From: Flavobacteriales bacterium 34_180_T64
GTDB lineage: Bacteria; Bacteroidota; Bacteroidia; Flavobacteriales; Flavobacteriaceae
Assembly: GCA_002162765.1 (NCBI GenBank)
Contig: MAAR01000017.1
Span: 310,001-374,000 of the forward strand
Length of the DNA: 64,000 bases
Direction of reading: 5' to 3'
How positions within the stretch are numbered: the stretch's first letter is position 1; each line of letters opens with the position of its first letter. A program made the position numbers and the translations under genes. Shown one piece after another: positions 25,695 to 34,258 of the stretch. The notes below the pieces were generated by a model. It saw only the letters and a program-made list of their open reading frames with translations. It was not told the DNA's origin and did not search any database.

Positions 25695-25782
25695 GCGTGC
25701 GCTAACTAATTAAAACGTGCGCATTTGAATGTATCAACAAAAAAACGTGCGCTAACCTTGAGATTAAATGAAAAACGTGCGC
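25695..25782. repeat. CGTGCGC array (4 copies)
   Basis: The core CGTGCGC, mostly preceded by AAAAA, starts at 25696, 25716, 25746 and 25776; steps 20, 30 and 30. It is GC-rich against a very AT-rich background. Confidence 0.75.
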
Positions 25783-25864
25783 AATAATTGTTTTTTAAAG
25801 GATGGATTTGGATAATCTGTTAGATTAGACTTTCTATTTTGAACTCAAACACATAAAAATTAAA

Positions 25865-26016
25865 TCGAACTGTATATCGAACTGTACATTTACTAAATCG
25901 AACTGTATGTTTACTCAATCGAACTGTACATCGAACTGTACATCGAACTGTATGTTTGCCAATCGAACTGTACATCGAACTGTACATCGAACTGTATGTT
26001 TGCCAATCGAACTGTA
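25865..26016. repeat. TCGAACTGTA array 2 (10 copies)
   Basis: Starts at 25865, 25877, 25898, 25919, 25931, 25943, 25963, 25975, 25987 and 26007; every step is 12 or 20-21 bases. The repeat unit after short steps is CATCGAACTGTA. Confidence 0.88.
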
Positions 26017-26022
26017 CATTTA

Positions 26023-26070
26023 GGTTACGTTTGTTACCTTGAAAACGTTTTGCAGGTAACAAACGTCACC
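26023..26070. repeat. 48-base dyad, copy 2
   Basis: GGTTACGTTTGTTACC, TTGAAAACGTTTTGCA, GGTAACAAACGTCACC: 16-base inverted arms with one mismatch around the same centre as copy 1. The changes in the left arm relative to copy 1 are matched in the right arm, so the dyad symmetry is kept. Confidence 0.85.
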
Positions 26071-26332
26071 AATTATGGCTTTAAAGAGCGGATTATGCTA
26101 TTTTGATACATTGGAACGGAATTATTATGTTTTATTTAAATTTTCCCAATTACACTGTTTTTGTTTTTACGGCATATTTTTCAGTATCATCAGAATAAAG
26201 GATTGACTATCAGAATATAAGTTTGGCATTATATATTATCAACTATTGATACTAAAACTTGATCTCTAAAATTCATCAATTCTACATCAGGAGAAAAACG
26301 AATTGAGTTGTTATATATTAAAAAACTCATAT

Positions 26333-27661
26333 ATGAAAAACGTTCTACTCACCTTTACCCTATTACAGCTTCTATTTATGTGCACTATTTTTGGTCAATT
26401 TTCAAGTCCGAATTTGATAGATACAAATACGTCCCTAATTACAAGTATTATTACTGCAGATATCAATAATGATAACTTCAAAGATATTATAGTCACTCGA
26501 AAATTTAGCACAAGCATTATTTCCTATTATCTAAACCAAGGCGGTTTAACATTTGGGCCTGAAACAATTATCGAACCTGGAAACAACCAAATTACTAAAA
26601 TTGCTACGGGAGATTTCAATAACGATGGGTGGATAGATATTGTGAGTATTGGAGATGCCACTAATTCAGTCATTGTGTACACTAACAATGCGACCACATT
26701 CACCGCTAACACCATAGATAATTTTGCTTTTTTTGATAGTGATATTCAAGTTGCCGATATTGATAATGACTCCGATTTAGATATTGTAGCTATTGGTGGC
26801 ACGACACTTAACATATATTACAATGATGGTTTGTCAAACTTTACATCACAAACAATAACAGGTCCCATAGAAGATTTTTTTGACATCACAATTGAAGATA
26901 TTGATGGCGATGGCTTCAAGGACATCATCACAGGAGGCACAAATATTTCAATTTACAAAAACACCAATGGCATCATAAGCTATGATACAACCAGAACAAA
27001 CTTAATACCTAGCAATTTTAACCTTTTTTTAGAATTAGTTGATCTTGATAATGATGGTGATTTTGACTTATTTAGTGAAGCTGACAATGCTTCTGGGATC
27101 CGTTGGATGGAAAATGACGGGAATGGTAATTTTTCTAACTTACAAATGATCGATGGTAATCCAAATACCAGGTATGGTGCTTCAATTAATGATTTTGATG
27201 CTGATGGTGATTTAGATATTATCATCCCCAAAGACTTTAATTTTGTCTTATATACCAATGATGGCTTGGGAAATTTCGACCCTGCAAGTACAATACAACT
27301 AGGAACACCACTTAGCATCACTGTATTACATGCAGAAGATATCAATAATGATGGGTTTATTGATGCAATTTGGTCAGCTGATTTATCTTTTCAATTAAAT
27401 ACTACTACTTTATCCGTAAGTGAGCCTGAGACGGATGCACTTATTAAACTATTTCCAAACCCAGCGTCTAATCAGTTTTCGATACAGATTCAAAACCCAG
27501 GAACACTCACTATACACAACGCTTTAGGACAGGTTGTTCATGAAAACATTGTACTGATTGCAGGCAGAAATACTTTTGAATTTAATTTAAACCCACAGCT
27601 TTACTTTTTGACCATTCAGAGTCAACATAAGAAGGTCCTTAAAAAGTTATTAATCGAATAA
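26333..27661 (+). CDS. Secreted FG-GAP/VCBS repeat protein with T9SS sorting domain
   Basis: About 442 residues from the ATG at 26333 (MKNVLLTFTLLQLLFMCTIF), which opens a signal peptide; an upstream in-frame TTG adds nothing signal-like. Seven or so repeats with Ca2+-type loops follow (DINNDNFKDIIV, DFNNDGWIDIV, DIDNDSDLDIVA, DIDGDGFKDII, DLDNDGDFDLF, DFDADGDLDII, DINNDGFIDAI), predicting a propeller. The last ~75 residues are a type A sorting domain (LFPNPASNQFSIQ...LKKLLIE). Unlike the 12 kb gene it has no ASPIC/UnbV domain. It is a single gene inside the integration zone, possibly cargo. Confidence 0.88.
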   Translation: MKNVLLTFTLLQLLFMCTIFGQFSSPNLIDTNTSLITSIITADINNDNFKDIIVTRKFSTSIISYYLNQGGLTFGPETIIEPGNNQITKIATGDFNNDGWIDIVSIGDATNSVIVYTNNATTFTANTIDNFAFFDSDIQVADIDNDSDLDIVAIGGTTLNIYYNDGLSNFTSQTITGPIEDFFDITIEDIDGDGFKDIITGGTNISIYKNTNGIISYDTTRTNLIPSNFNLFLELVDLDNDGDFDLFSEADNASGIRWMENDGNGNFSNLQMIDGNPNTRYGASINDFDADGDLDIIIPKDFNFVLYTNDGLGNFDPASTIQLGTPLSITVLHAEDINNDGFIDAIWSADLSFQLNTTTLSVSEPETDALIKLFPNPASNQFSIQIQNPGTLTIHNALGQVVHENIVLIAGRNTFEFNLNPQLYFLTIQSQHKKVLKKLLIE

Positions 27662-27721
27662 AAGTGTGCTACAATAAAGCACTGGGTTAAAAAACAGTGC
27701 TATGAATTTCTATTTACTTGA

Positions 27722-27793
27722 TAAAACACGTCTTAATTTTTAACCGAAGAAGTCGCCGATACATTTCTACTGGAAACTGTATTTAATATTAAC
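27722..27793 (+). pseudogene. Decayed 3' end of a second copy of the gene at 24191
   Basis: Codons from 27740 read LTEEVADTFLLETVFNI, matching the end ITEEEADLFLLNTVFNV of the protein at 24191-24844. Upstream, AAAACACGTCTTAAT aligns with AAAACTGTTTTAAT of that gene but carries an extra four bases (TTTT) that break the frame. Only the tail survives. Confidence 0.7.
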
Positions 27794-27802
27794 TCTCTTT
27801 TT

Positions 27803-27828
27803 GTGGTTCAATTCCCTCATTCTCCGCA
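27803..27828 (+). other. tRNA 3'-end fragment (tRNA-Ser-like)
   Basis: GGTTCAATTCCCTCATTCTCCGCA has the look of a T loop, T-stem 3' strand, acceptor 3' strand and discriminator, closest to bacterial tRNA-Ser ends as I remember them. The 5' strand of the T stem is not complementary and no tRNA body precedes it. A terminator-like hairpin follows, as after the intact tRNA-Met. It is probably an attachment-site remnant. Confidence 0.5.
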
Positions 27829-27832
27829 GATA

Positions 27833-27875
27833 AAAACCGTAATAATTTTGTTAATCAATATGTTACGGTTTTTTA
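27833..27875 (+). terminator. Hairpin terminator after the tRNA fragment
   Basis: AAAACCGTAA pairs with TTACGGTTTT across a 20-base loop, followed by TTATTT. The stem repeats the AAACCGT/ACGGTTT theme of the tRNA-Met terminator. Confidence 0.65.
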
Positions 27876-28022
27876 TTTAAATTCTAGTCAACATTTAGTC
27901 AACTATATTGAATTTTATATAGTTCAAATCGATATTGAAAGTAATTACTTGATATTATTTCAATACAATGCTTTAACCAATTATTCTTTAATTACGAAGG
28001 ATAGAACTAATAAAAATTAACA
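27876..28022. other. AT-rich spacer with a small dyad
   Basis: Together with 27662-27832 this forms a ~360-base gene-free stretch. Beyond the remnants listed it contains AACTATA...TATAGTT near 27900-27923 and no coding frame. Confidence 0.4.
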
Positions 28023-28154
28023 TTAGCTCAATAAAAAGTAAATCCCAAAAGCCACCAAGCAAATGATAATAAAAATAAGGCCTGTCAAGGTTGGCAAGGG
28101 CATTCTATTGGCATAGTACTCGTAATAATCCTTATATTTCTTAGGCCATTTCAT
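28023..28154 (-). CDS. 43-residue single-pass membrane peptide
   Basis: The minus-strand frame from the ATG at 28154 encodes MKWPKKYKDYYEYYANRMPL followed by a clean membrane helix (TGLIFIIICLVAFGIYFLLS) to a TAA. A basic/aromatic N-terminal half plus one C-terminal helix, and normal codon usage, make it a likely real small gene. Its function is unknown. Confidence 0.55.
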   Translation of the reverse strand: MKWPKKYKDYYEYYANRMPLPTLTGLIFIIICLVAFGIYFLLS

Positions 28155-28247
28155 ATTTTAAAGATACAAATACCAAACTAAATATGTTAGGACTTATCTT
28201 TTTGACAACTCCCTAGATAACAACCTCTGACATGCTCAAACTAAAAC

Positions 28248-28607
28248 CTAAGCCCTAAATAATACTCCATGAATACCTAAAACAATATTGTTATAAAAAT
28301 CAAAACGAATCTTATTCTGTTTATTTTCCGACAAATTAAAGAACCATTCTGTTTTTACTAAATAATCTTCACTATCTCTATACATACCATATTTTGATAT
28401 TCTGTATTTAGATATATCATTCATGCGTTCAACCATTATATTAATCTCTCTAATTGGAATTGTTTCGTCAATTTCTTTTAAATATAATCCATGATTTATA
28501 GATGCTTCGATATCATTATAAGCGGTTTTAAAGCTTTCATATTTCTTTTTAAACGTTGGATCGTTTTTCAAATATTGTTCGAAGAAATCATCTAAATCAT
28601 CGGTCAT
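28248..28607 (-). CDS. Unknown 119-residue protein
   Basis: Soluble, acidic at the start (MTDDLDDFFEQYLKNDPTFK), helical through ~70 residues, ending in WFFNLSENKQNKIRFDFYNN and a hydrophobic tail. No known domain is recognised. It is a single gene between two non-coding repeat zones. Confidence 0.6.
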   Translation of the reverse strand: MTDDLDDFFEQYLKNDPTFKKKYESFKTAYNDIEASINHGLYLKEIDETIPIREINIMVERMNDISKYRISKYGMYRDSEDYLVKTEWFFNLSENKQNKIRFDFYNNIVLGIHGVLFRA

Positions 28608-28822
28608 AAACAGGAATTATTACATTGTTTAATTCAAATAAAATTACAACAATACCGAATGAATATTTTGAAAAACTCAATAAAAAGTTCTCACCCAAAA
28701 AAGATGTTGAAAACTGAAAGTTCTTAACAAATCATACTTTTCTTACGTGTTTTTTTTAAATAGCCGAAATAGAGACCGCCTTGTTTCTTTTGGAATCCAT
28801 TTTTAATGTTCAGCAAGCGTAA

Positions 28823-28876
28823 GTGCATTCCTTTTAAGTGTTATGACTACAGACGTAGTCATAATTAAGTAAAATC
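28823..28876. repeat. Perfect dyad element, copy 2
   Basis: GTGCATTC, CTTTTAAG, then ATGACTAC-AGAC-GTAGTCAT (28843-28862, perfect 8-base arms) followed by AATTAAGTAAAATC. Same order of parts as 24845-24900. Confidence 0.7.
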
Positions 28877-28952
28877 AATACCCTCGTGCTGAAAAGTCAA
28901 TACCCATTGGCAGAAAATCAATACCCATTGACAAGAAATCAATACCCATTGA
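28875..28952. repeat. TCAATACCC array (4 copies)
   Basis: TCAATACCC starts at 28875, 28897, 28918 and 28939, steps 22, 21 and 21; the last three extend to TCAATACCCATTG. Confidence 0.85.
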
Positions 28953-28957
28953 TTTAA

Positions 28958-29062
28958 GGTACAAACGTAACCTAAATTTGACTTCCAACAACCGTTGATA
29001 TGACCGTTGATCCCAGTCAACAACCGTTGCAACAACCGTTGATTCTGGGTACAATTGTTACC
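28958..29062. repeat. CCGTTG array bracketed by two GGTAC..GTWACC dyads
   Basis: GGTACAAACGTAACC (28958-28972) and GGTACAATTGTTACC (29048-29062) bracket four CCGTTG motifs (28992, 29004, 29024, 29036; steps 12, 20 and 12), mostly written CAACCGTTGA. The dyads resemble the outer arms of the 48-base dyads at 25.5 and 26.0 kb. Confidence 0.8.
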
Positions 29063-29128
29063 TGAAATTGGGAAAACACATCATTATACTAAAGATAATC
29101 AGTAGTTGTTTTGTATGGGTTTATTTAT

Positions 29129-32005
29129 TTAACCCACCATTCCATTAACGAAAGTCTCAATATACTCTCGCATTTTATTAATAATACGTTCACCAATTTC
29201 ACGTGCTTTAAGTATGCTAGGACGGTTATCTAAACATTTAAAAACCTCATCACGAATAGGTTCTTGCCCACTATAAATGTAGGCATCGATTAATGCTTTA
29301 AATTGAGCTTTATCCAAATACTCTTCTTCACAAAGTTTACCTAATGCCAACACTTTTTGATCTTGCCAGTACTTTTCAAACTCATCTTCAATAGTATCCA
29401 CATCAGATATTAATGGTAAATTCTCTTCAATGAATTTCTCAATAAGTTCTCGTTTGCTACGAAGCTCGATATCACCTGAAAGCAAATCCATTATAGCTTT
29501 TTTCTGTGCTTGAGCTTCTGAAGTTTTTGCTTCTTTAAGTTGCGCTAAAAGCTTCAGTATATAAGCGACATTTATTAGGTCGCGATGAATGAGTTCCAAT
29601 TCAAAATCAATATCATCTAGAATGGATGTTTTTTGTTTTGCTGAATCTTGTTTTATGCGATCGTAGAGATCTAAATATTTGCTTTTGTAATCTTCATATT
29701 CCTGTTCATCAATAGTTAAATCATCCCATTCAAAATCGGTATACGACTGCAATACATTCATGCTTCTCATCAACTTTCTAAACGCCTGAACAAATTGTGC
29801 ATCTTCTTCTTCACTAGGAAAATCATCTACACTTTCATAAGAAGGTGCAATGTTTCGTAAGTTTTTAAGAGCCTCATCAAACTTTTCAGCGATTGCATCA
29901 TAGGACGGCATAAGTACGGTTTCAAGCGCCTCTTTGTTAGAAAACAAAGTAATGGCATCATCCGTTGCTTTTTTAAGGTTTCTAAACGCCAGAATATTCC
30001 CTTGAGATTTCTGTTCTCCTAAGATTCTATTGGTGCGAGAAAATGCTTGTATTAAACCATGCTGCCTTAAATTTTTATCGACGTATAAGGTATTAACTTT
30101 TTTAGCATCAAAACCTGTGAGTAGCATATTGACCACTAACACGATATCTAATCTATCTTTTTCATCATTAAAATTTGCTTTTTCGCGTTCCTTTAAACGC
30201 TTACTAATGTCTTGAAAGTAATTTTCAAAAAGTTTACTGTCTTTCGTAGAAAAACTTTGTTTAAACATTTTGTTATAATCACCAATAAATCCTTCTAATT
30301 TATCTCTGGTATGACTTGATATGTATTTTGCTTTAGGTTCTGCCGCCATTGGTAACTCATCACCTGGTAGATAGTCTTGTGCATCTTCATCTTCTTCATT
30401 AGTCCCATAGGTGAAAATGGTGGCGATTCTTAAATCGTGTAAGCCTTCCTCCTTTTTCTTTTGAAACAATTCGTAATACTTTATGACATTATCGATACTG
30501 CTCACTGCAAATAAGGCTGAATAGTCTTTATTAAAGGTTTTCTGATTGTGATAGGCTATGATATAATCTACAATTTTCTCTAAGCGTTTTGGAGCATCAA
30601 ACACTTCTTTTTTATCAATAGCTTCAACCTCTATGTCAATAAATGTATTACTCTTGTTTTTATACTTTCCTACATATTCAATACCAAATTTAAGTACATT
30701 CTGATCTCTAATGGCATCGGTAATCACGTATTTATGCAGGCAGTTTCCAAACAAATCTTTAGTGGTGCGTTTGCCTAATTCGTTTTTGGAGGCATTATCT
30801 GCAAATATCGGTGTTCCTGTAAATCCAAAGAGCTGACTATTTGCAAAGAATTCTGTAATTCTTCCATGAGTTTCACCAAACTGGCTTCGGTGACATTCAT
30901 CAAAAATGAATACCAGTTTTTTGTTTTGTAAGTTGGCCAACCTGTTTTCATAATGCGCTTTAGACACCGCATTGTTTAATTTTTGAATGGTAGTTAATAC
31001 TAATTTGGTGTCATCTGTAAGTTGCTTGACTAAAGAATGCGTATTATCGGTAACATCAACACTATCTTTTTTGAAGGCATTAAACTCCTTCATGGTTTGG
31101 TAATCTAAATCTTTACGGTCAACCACAAACACCACTTTGTGAACATCTGGTAAATCCATGACCACTTGACTCGCTTTAAACGAAGTCAAGGTTTTACCAG
31201 AACCAGTCGTGTGCCAGATATAGCCATTATCGTTTGATGTTGACACTTGTTTAATGATGGCTTCTGAAGCATAATATTGGTATGGTCTCAGAATCATCAT
31301 GTTTTTGTGCGCCTCATTCATCACCACATATTGCGCTATCATTTTCCCTAAATGGTCAGGGTTTAAAAAAGCACTTGCAAACTGGGTGAGTTCTGTAATA
31401 TTTTTGTTGTTTGCATCAGCCCAAAAGAAGGTTTGTTTTACCGATTGTAATTTGTTATTGGCTAGATATTTGGTGTTTACACCATTACTTATAATAAAGA
31501 GTTGTACATATTGAAACAAACCATGATTAGACCAAAACGAGTGCCTTTGGTAGCGATTAATTTGATTGAAAGCCTCTTTAATTTCAATACCTCTGCGCTT
31601 GAGTTCTAGTTGTACTAATGGCAGACCATTAATCAACAAGGTAACATCGTATCTGTTTTTAAAAGAGCCTTCTTGGGTGACCTGATTGGTTACTTGAAAC
31701 AAATTGTTCAGCCAGTTTTCAGAGTCGAAAAAACGCACATAAATCACCTCTCCATCTTCTCTTGTAAAACTAAAACGGTCTCTTAAAGTTTTGGCTTTTT
31801 CAAACACATTGCCTTTGGCCAAGTGATTGAGAATGGCACCAAACTCTTTGTCAGTATAGGTGTTATTATTGAAAGTTTCTAACTGAGTTTTAAGATTAGA
31901 AACCAGTGCATCACCATCAGGAATTTTCACAGCGCTATAACCTAAGCCTGTTAATTGCTTAATGAGGTTGTTTTCTAAAGTGGCTTCTGACTGGTGACTT
32001 GTCAT
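29129..32005 (-). CDS. hsdR: Type I restriction endonuclease subunit R
   Basis: 958 residues, usual HsdR length. Nuclease domain at the N-terminus: Asp120, then Glu134 and Lys136 in LVQLELKRRG (PD-(D/E)XK). Superfamily 2 helicase motor: Walker A TTGSGKT (~266-272), DECH (368-371), FTGTPIF (III) and QAFSRTNRI (VI). A helical C-terminal domain for docking to the methylase is present. It cuts DNA lacking the modification after ATP-driven translocation. It is the last gene of the restriction operon, 18 bases after the KAP ATPase gene. Confidence 0.95.
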   Translation of the reverse strand: MTSHQSEATLENNLIKQLTGLGYSAVKIPDGDALVSNLKTQLETFNNNTYTDKEFGAILNHLAKGNVFEKAKTLRDRFSFTREDGEVIYVRFFDSENWLNNLFQVTNQVTQEGSFKNRYDVTLLINGLPLVQLELKRRGIEIKEAFNQINRYQRHSFWSNHGLFQYVQLFIISNGVNTKYLANNKLQSVKQTFFWADANNKNITELTQFASAFLNPDHLGKMIAQYVVMNEAHKNMMILRPYQYYASEAIIKQVSTSNDNGYIWHTTGSGKTLTSFKASQVVMDLPDVHKVVFVVDRKDLDYQTMKEFNAFKKDSVDVTDNTHSLVKQLTDDTKLVLTTIQKLNNAVSKAHYENRLANLQNKKLVFIFDECHRSQFGETHGRITEFFANSQLFGFTGTPIFADNASKNELGKRTTKDLFGNCLHKYVITDAIRDQNVLKFGIEYVGKYKNKSNTFIDIEVEAIDKKEVFDAPKRLEKIVDYIIAYHNQKTFNKDYSALFAVSSIDNVIKYYELFQKKKEEGLHDLRIATIFTYGTNEEDEDAQDYLPGDELPMAAEPKAKYISSHTRDKLEGFIGDYNKMFKQSFSTKDSKLFENYFQDISKRLKEREKANFNDEKDRLDIVLVVNMLLTGFDAKKVNTLYVDKNLRQHGLIQAFSRTNRILGEQKSQGNILAFRNLKKATDDAITLFSNKEALETVLMPSYDAIAEKFDEALKNLRNIAPSYESVDDFPSEEEDAQFVQAFRKLMRSMNVLQSYTDFEWDDLTIDEQEYEDYKSKYLDLYDRIKQDSAKQKTSILDDIDFELELIHRDLINVAYILKLLAQLKEAKTSEAQAQKKAIMDLLSGDIELRSKRELIEKFIEENLPLISDVDTIEDEFEKYWQDQKVLALGKLCEEEYLDKAQFKALIDAYIYSGQEPIRDEVFKCLDNRPSILKAREIGERIINKMREYIETFVNGMVG

Positions 32006-32023
32006 ATCTTGTTTTAAATTAAT

Positions 32024-33946
32024 TTAATATACCGTTGACTCATTTTTTATCTCGGACAATGACATTACAAATAGCTTTATTTGTTCTATCAATGCATTCA
32101 TTTCCTCTTGATTATTTACTAACCCCCAAGGGTTTGCTGTAAAGGCATTCACATGAAATTTAACGGTATAATGTCCATCGTTGATGCTTATACCGTTCCA
32201 TTTTTTCACATGTTCAGGAAACTCTAAGTTTTCAAAACGCTGCAATGCCGAATTATAGGTATCCTTTAATCCTGCATATATGTCTTCATGAGATTCTAGT
32301 GCGTCTTCAAAAGGTTGGACATCTACCTTCGCATAGTACCAAAAATCGTATCTAAAGTTTATTCTGTAATCCTTTTTATTGGTAATAATAGATACAAATA
32401 GGTTATTATAGCGCTTACCATCTTTTTGGATTTCAAATTTCAGATTAGATTGTACACGTTTTTGAGTATTTATTACCTCATAACCCTGTGAGTGTAAAGC
32501 CTCTTGAAAAGCTGTAAAAAACTGCTTTCTAAAAGCCTTTAAAAAACTGGATTTATGAATATCTTCGGTTTGTTGGCCACTATCTGCCTCAATAGAGGTT
32601 ACCGATGCAATCTCGAAAGCATTAGTCATGATAGTTTCCAAATCCTCATCAGCATCAAAAATGGCTTGTTTTATTTTGTTTAATAGTTTTGATATTCTCG
32701 CCACACGCACTTTTAAATAGGCGTCTTTTTGACACAATTGATATAAGACTTGCTCCCATTCTTCATCAAACAAATCGTTATTTATTAAGTTTTGCTGTTC
32801 TGCTTTATCCAAAACATTTAAACGGTATGCAGTCTTCACCTCTTGTCCCCAATTGATAAAATCTGGGAACTCAGATAAAACCTTATAAATTAAAGGATAT
32901 GCAATTTGAATACTAAACACACTGTAATTTACTAAGCCGTCTATGGTATTAGACCCTGACTCATTATTCACAGACTGGTTGATACATTTAATTAGTGACA
33001 AAGCATTTAATAAGCGTTTGATAGCTCTTGGATTTTTACCCACGGTTAGCAAACTAATTTCCTGTATGCTATTTTGAAAACTATCGGTCAATTCTTCCTG
33101 AGTAAAGTAACCCAAACTTAGAAGGTTATCTATAATAATATCCCTTACATTATACCTGCTTACAGGCATGGTAAAAGGGAGTTGAATAATCTTCTCAAAG
33201 AATGACCGAAACTCGCGTTCATTCTCGTCTGTTTTTTTTCCAAATTTTGGTTCCAATCCTTTTACTACCACATCATAATCTATTGCCAATAGAAAAATAC
33301 AATCTTCTAAATCGAAAATATTTTTAAGCAATTCTAAAATTTGAACGGCCATGGGTGGATTGATACGATCTAAATCATCAATAAAGAACAGAAACCCTTT
33401 TTTATTAGGTACTTTCTCAACACATAATTTAATATGTTTTTGCAGCTCAGTATGCAATTCTTTTATAGTACTACCACTGGTAGAACTCCCAAACAATTCA
33501 TCGGTAACATTACCTGCAACTCCAGCAGTGACCATATTTGCTCCAGCTTTTACAGCAACCCTACTCACACTTGATAAAAATGAGGTAGCCCGTTTTTTAA
33601 GTTTATCTACATCTTTAATATTGTTAGCTTCTAATACCGTAATAACTTCATTTAAAATGCCCTTTATAATATTGGTCATTGTAGCCTGCTCATTGCTTAA
33701 TAAAGCATACTCCCAAGTATTTATCCAAATGCCATAAAACGCACTATTATCATCACATAACTCATGTTTTACCGAGTTCATTAATGAAGTCTTTCCACTT
33801 CCCCACTCGCCTTGTATGGCTATGGTTATTGGTGTTTGAGCTGTTTTCACAAAGTTGACTAAACCATCTTTATAACTGCTAATTCCTAATTGGTCTTTAG
33901 CATCAGCTTGCTTAGGTACATCTATTACATTTGAAATTACTGCCAT
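32024..33946 (-). CDS. KAP family P-loop NTPase
   Basis: 640 residues. Walker A IQGEWGSGKTSLMN (~44-57) and Walker B FLFFIDDLDRINP (Asp190, Asp191) are the KAP signature. A helical, partly hydrophobic insertion between the two motifs (~125-150, VKAGANMVTAGVAG) fits the membrane insertion seen in the family. The C-terminal ~200 residues are unassigned. KAP ATPases often accompany phage-defence genes as switch or scaffold ATPases. Embedded between hsdR and a PD-(D/E)XK nuclease gene, 4 bases after the small 99-residue gene. Confidence 0.88.
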   Translation of the reverse strand: MAVISNVIDVPKQADAKDQLGISSYKDGLVNFVKTAQTPITIAIQGEWGSGKTSLMNSVKHELCDDNSAFYGIWINTWEYALLSNEQATMTNIIKGILNEVITVLEANNIKDVDKLKKRATSFLSSVSRVAVKAGANMVTAGVAGNVTDELFGSSTSGSTIKELHTELQKHIKLCVEKVPNKKGFLFFIDDLDRINPPMAVQILELLKNIFDLEDCIFLLAIDYDVVVKGLEPKFGKKTDENEREFRSFFEKIIQLPFTMPVSRYNVRDIIIDNLLSLGYFTQEELTDSFQNSIQEISLLTVGKNPRAIKRLLNALSLIKCINQSVNNESGSNTIDGLVNYSVFSIQIAYPLIYKVLSEFPDFINWGQEVKTAYRLNVLDKAEQQNLINNDLFDEEWEQVLYQLCQKDAYLKVRVARISKLLNKIKQAIFDADEDLETIMTNAFEIASVTSIEADSGQQTEDIHKSSFLKAFRKQFFTAFQEALHSQGYEVINTQKRVQSNLKFEIQKDGKRYNNLFVSIITNKKDYRINFRYDFWYYAKVDVQPFEDALESHEDIYAGLKDTYNSALQRFENLEFPEHVKKWNGISINDGHYTVKFHVNAFTANPWGLVNNQEEMNALIEQIKLFVMSLSEIKNESTVY

Positions 33947-33950
33947 ACGT

Positions 33951-34250
33951 CTATCCTATATATTTTTTATTTAAAAACTTACCATTTGCATCATATACTT
34001 GGGCATAACCTTCCTTCATTACACTAAACGTATTACCTGACACACTTAAAAACCTATCCGCATTGATAAAGGTTTTTGATACTCGCTTTAGGTTTTCATC
34101 ATACACCTCGTAAAAGTCATTGACTTGCACCAGAACAATCTCTTGAGAATGACCAACGAGATCACCAGACACATATTGCTTTTCTCTGCGTCTATTATTA
34201 TCATCATAGATTTCTAGAAATCTACCTTTTTGAACAACGTAGGCTATCAT
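33951..34250 (-). CDS. Small three-repeat beta protein of the restriction operon
   Basis: 99 residues made of three ~32-residue units with a common centre: FLEIYDDNNRRREKQY, FYEVYDENLKRVSKTF and YAQVYDANGKFLNKKY. Each looks like two beta strands joined by a DxN turn, similar to WG-type repeats. No catalytic residues are apparent. It is packed between the nuclease and KAP genes (spacings 8 and 4 bases), so it is probably a partner or regulator of one of them. Confidence 0.65.
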   Translation of the reverse strand: MIAYVVQKGRFLEIYDDNNRRREKQYVSGDLVGHSQEIVLVQVNDFYEVYDENLKRVSKTFINADRFLSVSGNTFSVMKEGYAQVYDANGKFLNKKYIG

Positions 34251-34258
34251 GCTAAATC

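Larger units (their letters stand above)
25381..26332. other. ~950-base gene-free region of short-repeat arrays and dyads
   Basis: The region holds two CCAACACGA repeats (25401 and 25412), the TCGAACTGTA arrays, the CGTGCGC array and two 48-base dyads listed separately. Open frames over the arrays (e.g. minus strand 25820-26062, peptide repeats of YSSM and HTVR) follow from the 12-base period and lack any sign of being genes. The last ~230 bases before the next gene are plain AT-rich sequence. Confidence 0.7.
28608..29128. other. 520-base gene-free region with second repeat/dyad cluster
   Basis: The left half is plain AT-rich sequence. From 28823 it holds dyad element copy 2, a TCAATACCC array, a CCGTTG array and two GGTAC-type dyads, listed separately. 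It ends 67 bases before the hsdR stop codon. Confidence 0.6.

Noticed and set aside
25455..26016. The TCGAACTGTA arrays as a CRISPR array
   Set aside because: Repeats are only ~10 bases and spacers 2-12 bases, spacers are themselves repetitive, and no cas gene is near.
25820..26062. Minus-strand frame over the repeat array (80 residues, YSSM/TVR repeats)
   Set aside because: Its peptide repeats are only the translation of the 12-base DNA repeats; no start context and no homologous look.
27803..27828. An intact tRNA-Ser gene
   Set aside because: Only the T-loop to acceptor 3' strand is present; there is no tRNA body upstream and the T stem cannot pair.
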